A DNA stretch of 64,000 bases from Salinigranum rubrum (GTDB lineage: Archaea > Halobacteriota > Halobacteria > Halobacteriales > Haloferacaceae): positions 2,914,001 to 2,978,000 of the forward strand of contig NZ_CP026309.1 in assembly GCF_002906575.1 (NCBI RefSeq). The letters are read 5' to 3'. The notes under the pieces were generated by a model. It was not told the origin of the DNA. It worked only from the letters and a program-made list of their open reading frames with translations, and searched no databases. The translations under genes and the position numbers were made by a program. The first letter of the stretch is position 1. Each line of letters starts with the position of its first letter. This document shows, piece by piece, positions 25,354 to 33,609 of the stretch.

Positions 25354-25403
25354 TGAGTGTTTACTCAAAAGAGTTATATCGCCGCGCACTGAGTATACAC
25401 TCA
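25354..25403. promoter_or_regulatory. Two TetR-type operators flanking a TATA box
   Basis: TGAGT-N4-ACTCA occurs at 25354-25367 and again at 25390-25403, centres 36 bp apart. Between them lies TTATAT (25374-25379), 28-33 nt before the ATG at 25407 and therefore the likely TATA box of the SHOCT gene. The second site would sit on the transcription start. The pair of identical palindromic sites next to a divergent tetR gene is strong evidence for repression. Confidence 0.75.
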
Positions 25404-25406
25404 GAC

Positions 25407-25868
25407 ATGCGAACGTCGCTATCCTCGACCGACGGCTGGAACGGATACCACGCGAACGGCGGTCGGACGGCCACCGCGAGCGGGCTGACCACGCTGGTGA
25501 TCCTCGCCGTCGCCTTCGGCGCGATGGCGCTCGGCGTCCCGTACTTCTGGGTCGTCTTTCCGGTCGGCTTCGGCGGGGTCCTCCCGCTCGTCGTCGCTCA
25601 CAGCCTCCGAACCGAGCGCGACTCGGACGGTTCGGACGGCCCGGGACGGTCGCTATCGGACGCCCCCGCCGAGACGACGGACGCCGACGGCTCCACCGAC
25701 GAGGCGTTGCGGACACTCAGAACCCGGTACGCCCGAGGCGAACTGACCGACGAGGCGTTCGAGGCGCGCCTCGAACGCCTGCTGGAGACAGAGACCGTCG
25801 CCGACGCGACGAACCGGACGCGCCCACCGTCCGATTCGGCCAGTGAGGAGGGCGACCACAGTGGTTGA
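25407..25868 (+). CDS. Membrane protein with C-terminal SHOCT domain
   Basis: 153 residues. Two membrane helices (TTLVILAVAFGAMALGV and FWVVFPVGFGGVLPLVVAH) are followed by an acidic linker and a SHOCT helix pair (EALRTLRTRYARGELTDEAFEARLERLLE). SHOCT domains occur in short membrane proteins of prokaryotes and are thought to mediate oligomerisation. It is the first gene of a two-gene unit under probable TetR control. The stop overlaps the next start. Confidence 0.8.
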   Translation: MRTSLSSTDGWNGYHANGGRTATASGLTTLVILAVAFGAMALGVPYFWVVFPVGFGGVLPLVVAHSLRTERDSDGSDGPGRSLSDAPAETTDADGSTDEALRTLRTRYARGELTDEAFEARLERLLETETVADATNRTRPPSDSASEEGDHSG

Positions 25869-26070
25869 CGCGAGCGTCGTGTGGCGACGCCGCTACCAGC
25901 GCTACGCCCATCTCGCCCTCGCGACCTGGCTCGGCGTCGTGTTCTACTCGCCGGTCGGCGAGAGCGCGCGGGCGCTTCTCGTCACACGGGTCGTCGTCTT
26001 CCCGTTGCTGGTCGTCTCCGGGCTCCTGCTCTGGAAGCGGCCGGCGCTCGAACGACGACTGCGCGGCTGA
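25861..26070 (+). CDS. Small two-helix membrane protein
   Basis: 69 residues from a GTG at 25861 that overlaps the end of the SHOCT gene by 8 nt. Two hydrophobic segments (YAHLALATWLGVVFYSP and LLVTRVVVFPLLVVSGLLLW) are visible. An upstream in-frame ATG at 25843 would add six residues, but the overlap favours GTG. Function is unknown; the arrangement suggests a membrane partner of the SHOCT protein. Confidence 0.6.
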   Translation: MVDASVVWRRRYQRYAHLALATWLGVVFYSPVGESARALLVTRVVVFPLLVVSGLLLWKRPALERRLRG

Positions 26071-26261
26071 CGCTCGCTTCGCTCGCTCCGCCGGACTTCC
26101 CCCTCCCCCGCCCAACTCGGCATCCGCTGACGCCCCTCCTCCGCCCACCCCTGCACCCGCTGACGTCCATCCACGTCCTCCCCTCTCGCCCTCTGCGAAC
26201 ACGACACCGTTCGCGTCCGAGAGTAAAAGCTTCATAACGGCCGACGGCTTATCACGGCGTA

Positions 26262-27203
26262 ATGGCACGGACAGAGCAGAAGGTGCGTGACCTCGTCGAC
26301 GGTGACGGCGAGATGCGCGACGCGGTCGGGACCGTTCTCGCGCACGTTGACGACGACGAGGACGGGGAGGTCACGTGGGTCGACGTGAAGGGTGAACTCA
26401 CGAGCGGTCAGTGGGGTCGGCTCATCGAGCGCGGCATCCTCGTCGAGGGTGACGCCGGCTTCCGCCTCGCCGACACCGAGGCGGTGCGGAACGGTCTCAA
26501 CGGCGAGGCGTCTACGACTTCGTCGACGTCCAAATCGAAATCGAAGTCGAAATCGACGTCCGACGACGACGACTCGTCCTCGTGGTCGAAGTACGACAAG
26601 GGGGCTGCGGTCGTGACCGTCGCCCTGTTCGCGGGCTACTCGTGGGCCCCGCTCCGAAACGTCATCGGCAGCGTGATGGACGTCGCGTTGGGGCCGCTGG
26701 CGACGTTGATGCCCTTCTACGCCGTCGTGATGATCCTCGCGCTGGCGACGGGGCTGTACTCGACGCTCCTGCAGGCGAACCTCATGGACATGGACAAGAT
26801 GTCCGAGTACCAGTCGAAGATGAAAGACATCCAGGAGCGGCGCAAGCAGGCCAAAGAGGACGGCAACGACGCCGAACTCGACCGCATCCAGGAGGAGCAG
26901 ATGGAAGCGATGGGCGACCAGATGGGCATGTTCAAAGAGCAGTTCCGCCCGATGGTGTGGATCATGTTCTTCACCATCCCGGTGTTCCTCTGGATGTACT
27001 GGGGCATCGGCATCGGCCCGAACGCGGAGTCGCACGTCCCCCTGCAGAACCTCGTCCTCCCGCTGGTGGGTGAGGTCGCCTGGACCGACCAGATCCTGGG
27101 TCCGATCCAGGCGTGGATCGTCTGGTACTTCCTCTGCTCGATGGGCTTCACCCAGATCATCCGCAAGGGGCTCAACATCGACATGTCGCCCACCGCGTCC
27201 TGA
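26262..27203 (+). CDS. DUF106 membrane protein, EMC3/TMCO1/YidC superfamily insertase
   Basis: 313 residues. A soluble N-terminal region of about 85 residues and a Ser/Lys/Asp linker (KSKSKSKS then DDDD) precede the DUF106 core with three helices (AVVTVALFAGYSW, PFYAVVMILALATGLYSTLLQ, FRPMVWIMFFTIPVFLWMYWG) and a last helix WIVWYFLCSMGFTQII. A charged coiled coil (YQSKMKDIQERRKQAKEDG) lies between. Archaeal DUF106 proteins are related to YidC/Oxa1 and insert membrane proteins. Its position before cmk and cbf5 is conserved in archaea. TAAAAGCTTCATAACGG upstream is the probable promoter. Confidence 0.93.
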   Translation: MARTEQKVRDLVDGDGEMRDAVGTVLAHVDDDEDGEVTWVDVKGELTSGQWGRLIERGILVEGDAGFRLADTEAVRNGLNGEASTTSSTSKSKSKSKSTSDDDDSSSWSKYDKGAAVVTVALFAGYSWAPLRNVIGSVMDVALGPLATLMPFYAVVMILALATGLYSTLLQANLMDMDKMSEYQSKMKDIQERRKQAKEDGNDAELDRIQEEQMEAMGDQMGMFKEQFRPMVWIMFFTIPVFLWMYWGIGIGPNAESHVPLQNLVLPLVGEVAWTDQILGPIQAWIVWYFLCSMGFTQIIRKGLNIDMSPTAS

Positions 27204-27288
27204 CGCTCGCCGTTCTGACCATCTCCTCGCCGTCTCACGCGCCCACGGGACCGACAGTCTCTTTTAGCCCGCCGGGCGGAGTATCGAT

Positions 27289-27867
27289 ATGTTACTCACC
27301 GTGTCGGGGCCTCCAGGGAGTGGGAAGAGCACCACTGCGGCGGCGCTCGCGGAGGCGTTCGACCTCGAACACATCTCGGGTGGCGACATCTTCCGGTCGC
27401 TCGCCGCCGAGCGCGGGCTCACCCCCGTCGAGTTCAACGAACTCGCGGAGAAGGACGATCAGATCGACCGCGACCTCGACCGACGCCTCCACGAGATCGC
27501 GAGAGAGCGCGACGACGTCCTCCTCGAATCGCGCCTCGCGGGATGGCTCGCGGGCGACGACGCCGACATCAAGGTCTGGCTCGACGCCCCGCTGAACATT
27601 CGGGCCGAACGCATCGCCGAGCGCGAGGAGAAGGCGTTCGAGACGGCCTACGAGGAGACCCACAGACGGGAGCGAAGCGAGGCCAAACGGTACAACGAGT
27701 ACTACAACATCGACATCGACGACCGCTCCATCTACGACCTCGTCTACAACACCGCCCGGTGGAGCCCCGAAGGGGTGCTGGGGATGCTCACCACCGCCGT
27801 CGACTCGTACGACCCGAACTCCGACGAGGGGAAGGCCCCGGTCGACGGCGTCATCTACGACTTCTGA
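27289..27867 (+). CDS. cmk: Cytidylate kinase (archaeal type)
   Basis: 192 residues. P-loop [16 protein letters not shown], the NMP-binding GGDIFRSLA, and the archaeal Cmk signature [33 protein letters not shown] split over two helices. It phosphorylates CMP and dCMP with ATP. The start at 27289 follows 85 nt after DUF106, and the stop is 4 nt before cbf5, so it is co-transcribed with it. Confidence 0.95.
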   Translation: MLLTVSGPPGSGKSTTAAALAEAFDLEHISGGDIFRSLAAERGLTPVEFNELAEKDDQIDRDLDRRLHEIARERDDVLLESRLAGWLAGDDADIKVWLDAPLNIRAERIAEREEKAFETAYEETHRRERSEAKRYNEYYNIDIDDRSIYDLVYNTARWSPEGVLGMLTTAVDSYDPNSDEGKAPVDGVIYDF

Positions 27868-27871
27868 ACCG

Positions 27872-28780
27872 ATGTCCGACATCCGCGCCCCGCCCGAAGA
27901 CCGCTCGCTCGACTCCCTCCTGTCGTTCGGCGTCGTCAACCTCGACAAACCTCCGGGGCCCTCCGCACACCAGGTCACGGCGTGGGTCCGTGACCTCGCC
28001 CACGTCGACCGGGCCGCCCACGCGGGGACGCTCGACCCCAAGGTGACCGGCTGTCTCCCCGTTCTCCTAGGAGATGCGACGCGCATGGCGCAGGTGTTCC
28101 TCGAAGGGGTCAAAGAGTACGTCGCGGTGCTCGAACTGCACGGCCCCGCCCCGACGGACCTCGACCGAGTGATCGGGGAGTTCGAGGGACCGCTCTACCA
28201 GAAACCCCCCAGGAAGAGCGCGGTCACCCGGCGGCTCCGGGTCAGAGAGATCTACGAACTAGCGGTGCTCGATACGAGTGAGCGGCAGGTACTGCTCCGA
28301 ATCCGGTGTGAGTCGGGGACGTACGTTCGAAAGCTGTGTCACGACCTCGGCCTCGCGCTCGGGACGGGCGCGCACATGGGTCACCTCCGGCGGACCGAAA
28401 CGTCGCCGTTCGACGACTCCTCGCTCGTGACGATGCACGACTTCGCCGACGCCCTCGCCTTCGCCGACGAGGGCGACGAGACGGTCCTCCGCGACGTAGT
28501 GTCGCCCGCCGAGCGCGCGCTCGTCCACCTCCCGCGCGTCACCATCGCCCCCTCCGCCGCCGAGCAGGTTGCGACCGGCGCGCCCGTCTACGCCCCGGGC
28601 GTCATCGGCGTCGAACCGGCCCGCGAGCCCGTCGCGGAGGTGGGGACTGGCTCGGTCGAGGAGGGCGCGCTCGTCGCCTGTTACACCCCCGAGGGAAGCG
28701 CCGTCTGTCTCGGACGGCTGGTCGGCGACCCCGACGCCGAGCGGGGCGAGGTGGTGTCGCTCGAACGCGTGCTCGTCTGA
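27872..28780 (+). CDS. truB: tRNA/rRNA pseudouridine synthase, archaeal Cbf5/TruB family
   Basis: 302 residues. The catalytic motif HAGTLDPKVTGCLPV places the nucleophile Asp near residue 54. ECM-like blocks KPPGPSAHQVTAWVRD, RCESGTYVRKLCHDLG and MGHLRRTETSPF follow, with a C-terminal PUA domain (VTIAPSAAEQVATGAPVYAPGV onwards). In archaea it is the catalytic subunit of H/ACA guide RNPs and also makes pseudouridine 55 in tRNA. It ends 84 nt before a tRNA-Pro gene. Confidence 0.95.
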   Translation: MSDIRAPPEDRSLDSLLSFGVVNLDKPPGPSAHQVTAWVRDLAHVDRAAHAGTLDPKVTGCLPVLLGDATRMAQVFLEGVKEYVAVLELHGPAPTDLDRVIGEFEGPLYQKPPRKSAVTRRLRVREIYELAVLDTSERQVLLRIRCESGTYVRKLCHDLGLALGTGAHMGHLRRTETSPFDDSSLVTMHDFADALAFADEGDETVLRDVVSPAERALVHLPRVTIAPSAAEQVATGAPVYAPGVIGVEPAREPVAEVGTGSVEEGALVACYTPEGSAVCLGRLVGDPDAERGEVVSLERVLV

Positions 28781-28864
28781 GTGAGTGGGTGCGCTCGCCT
28801 CGCACGCCGCCGGGGAAACGAAGCGTTTAACCACGGGACGGGCTTTCGTCGATATGCACCACGA

Positions 28865-28935
28865 GGGACCGTGGGGTAGTGGTATCCTCTGCGGATGGGG
28901 TCCGCAGGACTTGAGTTCGATTCTCAGCGGTCCCA
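28865..28935 (+). tRNA. tRNA-Pro (GGG)
   Basis: A full cloverleaf folds: acceptor GGGACCG with CGGTCCC plus discriminator A, D-arm containing GGGTAGTGGTATCC, anticodon stem TGCGG/CCGCA with loop ATGGGGT and anticodon GGG, and T-arm TTGAG-TTCGATT-CTCAG. The 3' CCA is not encoded, as usual in haloarchaea. A TTTAACC element about 35 nt upstream is a likely promoter. The 3' 13 bases are repeated 57 bp downstream. Confidence 0.93.
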
Positions 28936-28991
28936 TGTTTTCGGAGAAAACTGGGGGCACGAGATGCTCGTAAGGGTCTCTCAGCGGTCCC
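28922..28991. repeat. Duplicated tRNA-Pro 3' end
   Basis: TCTCAGCGGTCCC, the 3' end of the tRNA-Pro gene without its discriminator (28922-28934), recurs exactly at 28979-28991. Integrating elements that use a tRNA 3' end as attachment site leave such a copy. Here only 44 bp separate them and no integrase gene is near, so this would be a scar of a lost element or a local duplication. The rest of 28992-29153 is non-coding. Confidence 0.55.
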
Positions 28992-29153
28992 GTTCCACTT
29001 TTTGCTCAGTCGCTTCGCACCCTCGCAATAACGTGGGAAAAAGCACTCCTCCGTCACTTCGCTCCGTTCGGTCGTCGGCCCGCAACTCGCGGTGCTCGTC
29101 GCGGGACAGTGTGCTGGCGAACCGCGTGTCCGTCTCACGCCGAAGTACCGGAC

Positions 29154-30227
29154 TCATCGACGTCGGCGTCGGGCGACGCCCCGCCGCCGGATAGGCGGGC
29201 GCTCCGGTGGTTCGACGACTGCGTCGCCCGTCGGTTTCTCGTCCTCGTCGACCGCCCGAACGAACCCGAAGCGACCGAGCACGCGCGCCACAGTCGACCC
29301 GAGGCCCCGTCGCACACGCCGCCCGAGTTTCTTGACGATGGCGACGATGAACAGCGCCCGCTCGAACACGGAGAGCACGCGGTCGGCGACGCCGACGGGA
29401 TTGACCGAGGAGCCGGCGGTCATCGTGTTGGCGCCGGTCGCCGCGAGGGCATCGGAGGCGGATTCCGTGACACCGCCCCCGCTCGGTCCGGTCGCCGACG
29501 CCCCTGAAGACGTTCCCGACGCCGACACCCCTGTCGACGACGACCCCGTGGTCGCACCAGTCGAGCCACTCGCTCCTGCGCCGCTCACACCCGTCGCTCC
29601 AACGCCTGTGCCGGACGTGCCCGTCGCTCCGACGCTTCCAGCGACGACGGCGCCCCCGCCGACCACTTTCGTGCCGGCGACGGCCAGTGCGCCAGCACCG
29701 AGGAGAACGACGGCTCCGACCGCGGCAGCCTGCAGCGGCGACGCGAGCGCCCAGAGCACGAGGCCGACCAGCGCCCAGGCGGTGCGATTGAGGAGGCCGA
29801 CACCCTCGATTCGGACGTCGCCAGCCCTGACCGCAGCCTCGAACGCCGCGGTGCGGTCGGGGGCGTCGGCGATACGGTCGACCGTCGCGGGGTCGGTGAA
29901 CATCCGGACGGTGGCGTCGTCGCGCGGACCCGCCCGGAAGTCGACGACGTGTGCTGCGGCGTCCGTCCGGAACGAGAAACGGGCGACGGAGCCGTCGGTA
30001 TCCGTCACCGTGAGCGTGACGCGCTGGTCACGGGCGAGGTTCCCTGCGGGGCCGAGGTCGACGCCGTCGACCGCCGCGTTGTGTCCGTCGACGATGCGTT
30101 CGAGCGCCGCCGCTGTCTCGGGTGCCCACACCGGTTCGTCCACCTGCGCGACCGCGCCACCGCCGAGCGCCACGCTGACGAGGAACGCGACGACGACGAG
30201 GCGGGGTAGACCCTCCCACGAATCCAT
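29154..30227 (-). CDS. Secreted/membrane protein with Gly/Ser/Thr-rich middle, unknown
   Basis: 357 residues. A signal peptide (LVVVAFLVSVALGGGAVA) is followed by an alpha/beta domain of about 110 residues containing HNAAVDGVDLGPAGNLARDQ, then FTDPATVDRIADAPDRTAAF and VRIEGVGLLNR, which resembles SCP2-like sterol-carrier repeats. Two helices (TAWALVGLVLWALASPLQ; AVGAVVLLGAGALAVAGTK) precede about 80 residues of Gly/Ser/Thr/Ala (SGAGASGSTGATTGSSS), and the protein ends in a basic tail (RPPIRRRGVARRRRR). Function is not known. The ATG at 30227 has CTATATTG nearby as promoter. Confidence 0.7.
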   Translation of the reverse strand: MDSWEGLPRLVVVAFLVSVALGGGAVAQVDEPVWAPETAAALERIVDGHNAAVDGVDLGPAGNLARDQRVTLTVTDTDGSVARFSFRTDAAAHVVDFRAGPRDDATVRMFTDPATVDRIADAPDRTAAFEAAVRAGDVRIEGVGLLNRTAWALVGLVLWALASPLQAAAVGAVVLLGAGALAVAGTKVVGGGAVVAGSVGATGTSGTGVGATGVSGAGASGSTGATTGSSSTGVSASGTSSGASATGPSGGGVTESASDALAATGANTMTAGSSVNPVGVADRVLSVFERALFIVAIVKKLGRRVRRGLGSTVARVLGRFGFVRAVDEDEKPTGDAVVEPPERPPIRRRGVARRRRR

Positions 30228-30382
30228 GTTCTATATTGTCGTGTTCGGTGTTAACTCTGCGTACGGCCTCGAAGCGACCGGTCGAGAGCGTCGGGGCGCA
30301 GTCGTCCGACAGCGACGAGCGGGAGAACGGTCACGGTGAGCGAGCGGGGAGCGCTCAGACACGTGTTATCGCGGATAAACAC

Positions 30383-30389
30383 CTATATC
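30383..30389 (+). promoter_or_regulatory. TATA box of the kaiC-like gene
   Basis: CTATATC lies 22-28 nt before the ATG at 30411, the spacing expected of an archaeal TATA box for a leaderless transcript. This supports 30411 as the start and argues against a GTG at 30336 that would translate through the box. Confidence 0.5.
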
Positions 30390-30410
30390 GGTCGATTTCG
30401 TCACCGGGGT

Positions 30411-31880
30411 ATGGTATCTCTCCCCGACGGTCGGATCTCGACGGGAATCTCCGACCTCGACGACGTGCTGTGCGGCGGACTCATTCCCAGTCGAAGCTAC
30501 ATGGTGAGCGGCGACCCGGGGACGGGCAAGACGATTCTCGGTCTTCATTTTCTGACGGCCGGCGAGGGGGAGTCGCTCTACGTCAATCTCGAAGAGCCCG
30601 CAGAGGAGATCACCCGCAACGCGGCGGCGGTCGGTATCGACACCGACGACGTCACGTTTCTCGACCTGAGCCCGGCCGCCGATGTGTTCGTCGAAGAACG
30701 GGAGTACGACGTGTTCACCCCCGACGACGTGGAGGGGTCGTCGCTGCGGTCGGCCATCGTCGAGGCGGTGTACGACATCGAACCGGCGCGGATGTTCATC
30801 GACCCGATGTCGGAACTACAGCACCTCGCTCCCGACACCTATCAGCTCCGCCAGCAGGTCTCCTCGCTCCTCCGGTTCCTCCGCGAGCAGGACGTGACGC
30901 TGCTTTTCACCACGCAGTCGACGTCCGATGTGCCCGACGACGACCTCCAGTACCTCAGCGACGGGACGTTCGAACTCACCCAGGACGACGAAGGACGGCA
31001 CCTCCGCGTGACGAAGTTCCGTGGGTCCCAGACGCGGGGAGGCGCTCACACCGTCCGCATCACCGACGACGGCATCGTCGTCTACCCCGTGTTGATACCC
31101 GACGGTCACGTGGTCGACTTCCCCGACGAGACGATTTCGGCGGGGATTCCCGAACTGAATCAGCTTCTCGGCGGGGGACTCAGTCGCGGGACCGTCACCA
31201 TCATCAACGGACCGAGCGGGGTGGGGAAGACGACGCTCGGCGCACAGGTGATGAAGGAGGCCGCGGGGCGCGGCGAGCGCTCCGTCATCTACATGTTCGA
31301 GGAGACCACCCGGACGTTCGTCACGCGGTGTACGGCCGTCGACATCCCGGTCGACACGATGGTCGAGCGGGGGACGCTCCGGATCGAGGAGGTCCAGCCG
31401 CTCACCCAGTCGCCGGCGGAGTTCGCATCGATGGTGCGAACGGACGTCGAAGAACGGAACGCGGAGGTCGTCCTCATCGACGGCATCGACGGCTACCGGC
31501 TGTCGATCCGGGGCGAGGACGACGACTCGCTCCACCGCGAGATCGGTGCCCTCTGTCGGTACCTCCGGTCGCGCGGCGTCACGACGTTGCTCGTCGACTC
31601 CGCGGAGACCGTCACGGGCGAGTTCCGGGCGACCCACGGCGGCGTCAGCTACATCGCCGACAACATCCTCTTCCTCCGGTATCTCGAAGTTCACGGGGAA
31701 CTCCGGAAGGCCATCGGCGTCCTGAAGAAGCGGACGAGCGACTACGAACGGGCGCTCCGGGAGTTCCGCATCACCGAGTACGGGCTCAGCGTCGGCGCGC
31801 CGCTGCGGTCGTTACGGGGTATCCTCGAAGGCACGCCGGAGGTCGTCGGGGACGGAGACGCGTGGGATGAGCACCAATGA
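30411..31880 (+). CDS. KaiC-like double RecA-fold ATPase
   Basis: 489 residues with two KaiC domains. CI has Walker A GDPGTGKTILGLHF, the catalytic Glu pair in NLEEPAEEI and Walker B RMFIDPMSEL. CII has GPSGVGKTTLGAQV, the Glu pair in MFEETTRTF and VVLIDGIDG. The C-terminal segment aligns well with cyanobacterial KaiC (FLRYLEVHGELRKAIGVLKKR, then ILEGTPEVV). At the site of the KaiC autophosphorylated Ser-Thr pair the sequence reads VSYIADN, so Ser is kept and Thr is Tyr. The last 14 nt overlap the LOV kinase gene, implying that the two products act together. No kaiA or kaiB is visible. Confidence 0.93.
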   Translation: MVSLPDGRISTGISDLDDVLCGGLIPSRSYMVSGDPGTGKTILGLHFLTAGEGESLYVNLEEPAEEITRNAAAVGIDTDDVTFLDLSPAADVFVEEREYDVFTPDDVEGSSLRSAIVEAVYDIEPARMFIDPMSELQHLAPDTYQLRQQVSSLLRFLREQDVTLLFTTQSTSDVPDDDLQYLSDGTFELTQDDEGRHLRVTKFRGSQTRGGAHTVRITDDGIVVYPVLIPDGHVVDFPDETISAGIPELNQLLGGGLSRGTVTIINGPSGVGKTTLGAQVMKEAAGRGERSVIYMFEETTRTFVTRCTAVDIPVDTMVERGTLRIEEVQPLTQSPAEFASMVRTDVEERNAEVVLIDGIDGYRLSIRGEDDDSLHREIGALCRYLRSRGVTTLLVDSAETVTGEFRATHGGVSYIADNILFLRYLEVHGELRKAIGVLKKRTSDYERALREFRITEYGLSVGAPLRSLRGILEGTPEVVGDGDAWDEHQ

Positions 31881-33531
31881 CCGCGAGTCGCCGTCGGTGC
31901 GACCGCCGACCGCGATGACGGACGCCCCAGCGGACGACCGCCCGTCGAGCGATGTCGAGACCGGGGCCGACGCTGGGAGCGGCGGCGCCGAGGCCGACGA
32001 CTGGGAGGGGGGCGCAGCCGACACGGACGACGAACCGACCAGCCCCACACAGGGAGTCGACCTAGCCGACGGCTCCGCAGGCGAGGACGAACCGCACGTG
32101 TTACTCCTCCTCGGAGCGAACCGGAACCGACAGCTCCTCGCGGAGTTCCTCGCGGGCGAGGCGACCGTCACGGCGACGACCGACGCCGGCGCGCTCACGG
32201 GCGACATCGACCTCTGTCTCGTCGACCGTCAGCACCTCGCGGCGCATCGGGTCGCGATTGCCGCCCAGCGCGAGGCGGTCGATCCGGTGGTGCTCCCGGT
32301 CGTCCTCGTCACGGCCGAGAGTGACGCGCTCGACGATGAGGACCTCTGGACGGTCGTCGACGAGGTGGTCCCGACGCCCGCCTCGAAGCCCCTCCTGCGC
32401 GCGCGGCTCCGAAACCTCCTCGCTCGACGACGGGCGAGCCGTCGGCTCGCGGACCGGGAGGCCGAACTCGCGGTCGCGCTGACCGACCTCCGGGTCCGGG
32501 ACCGCGCGGTGGCCGAGGCGCCGATCGGTGTCACCATCGCCGGCCTCCGCGAGGACGACACCCCGCTCGTGTACGCCAACGACGCGTTCTGCGAGCTGAC
32601 GGGGTACGACCGCGCGGAGATTCTCGGCCGGAACTGTCGGTTCCTCCAGGGGCCGCGAACCGACGAGTCGACCGTCGAGAGGTTGGGTGAAGCGCTCGAC
32701 GCCGCCGAACCGGTGAGCGTCGACCTCGTGAACTACACGCGCGACGGCGAGCAGTTCTGGAACAAGGTCGACGTCGCACCCGTCCGCGACGACGACGGCG
32801 AGGTGACCCACTTCGTCGGCTTCCAGACGGATATCACGACCCGGAAGCTCCACGAACAGCGCGTCGGCGTCCTCAACCGATTCATGCGGCACAACCTCCG
32901 AAACGAGCTGAACATCATCGACGGCTACCGGAAGGCGCTACTGCGCGACGTCGGCGTCGACCACGAGACCGCTCTCGGTCGGATCGGCGACTCCATCGAC
33001 CGCCTCGTCGACCTGAGCCAGGAGGCGAGCCACGTCGATCGAATCTTCAGCGGTCGTCCCGGCGAAGCCGACCGCAGGCCGATCACGACGGTCGTCGACG
33101 AGGTCGTCGAGACGATGCGAACCCGTCACGCGGACGCGACGGTCCACGCCGAAACGCCCGGCGACCCGGCGTCGGTCAGCGCCAGGTCGCTCGTGCTCGG
33201 GTGCGTCGACTACCTGTCGATGCTCCTCGACACGAACGACTGCGAGACGCCCCGCCAGCGGGTGTCCATCGTCGTACGGGTCGAGGACGGCGTCGTCGAC
33301 ATCGCTCTGACCGACGACTGTGGGGGCCTCGCCGAGTCGGACTGGCGCGTCGTCGAGACCGGTGCGGAGACGCCGCTGCGACACACCGACCGCCTCGGCC
33401 TCTGGATCCTCCGGTGGGTGACGACGACGAACGGGGGCGAGTTGACCCGGACGGCCGACGGGACGCTCCACACCCGGTTCCCGGTCCGCGCTCCGACGAC
33501 CGGAGCGGACGAGCACGGCCCCGAGGAGTGA
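31867..33531 (+). CDS. Sensor kinase with receiver-like, LOV (PAS) and degenerate ATPase domains
   Basis: 554 residues. Acidic N-terminus (about 75), receiver-like domain (residues about 76-185, VLLLLGANRNRQLLAEFL, then DLCLVDRQ), coiled linker, then a PAS domain with the LOV flavin motif GRNCRFLQG; Cys near residue 257 would form the photo-adduct. The other FMN contacts are also present: NYTRDGEQFWN and FVGFQTDIT. The dimerisation helix has MRHNLRNELNIIDGYRKAL. The C-terminal ATPase domain keeps DDCGGLAE (G1) and LGLWILRW (G2), but the N-box Asn is missing (YLSMLLDTND), so kinase activity is uncertain. It overlaps the kaiC-like gene. Confidence 0.9.
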   Translation: MSTNDRESPSVRPPTAMTDAPADDRPSSDVETGADAGSGGAEADDWEGGAADTDDEPTSPTQGVDLADGSAGEDEPHVLLLLGANRNRQLLAEFLAGEATVTATTDAGALTGDIDLCLVDRQHLAAHRVAIAAQREAVDPVVLPVVLVTAESDALDDEDLWTVVDEVVPTPASKPLLRARLRNLLARRRASRRLADREAELAVALTDLRVRDRAVAEAPIGVTIAGLREDDTPLVYANDAFCELTGYDRAEILGRNCRFLQGPRTDESTVERLGEALDAAEPVSVDLVNYTRDGEQFWNKVDVAPVRDDDGEVTHFVGFQTDITTRKLHEQRVGVLNRFMRHNLRNELNIIDGYRKALLRDVGVDHETALGRIGDSIDRLVDLSQEASHVDRIFSGRPGEADRRPITTVVDEVVETMRTRHADATVHAETPGDPASVSARSLVLGCVDYLSMLLDTNDCETPRQRVSIVVRVEDGVVDIALTDDCGGLAESDWRVVETGAETPLRHTDRLGLWILRWVTTTNGGELTRTADGTLHTRFPVRAPTTGADEHGPEE

Positions 33532-33609
33532 GGGGCGCGAGCGACTCCGACAGAGCGCGAGAACCGGTGGCACTCGACGACGACCCGGTGACGAGGACGG
33601 GTGGGTCGC

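Noticed and set aside
28827-29138. Minus-strand open frame across the tRNA-Pro gene
   Set aside because: It translates the antisense of the tRNA and has no coding signature.
30336-30410. Upstream GTG start for the kaiC-like gene
   Set aside because: It would place the TATA box inside the coding region, and the extra residues do not match KaiC proteins.
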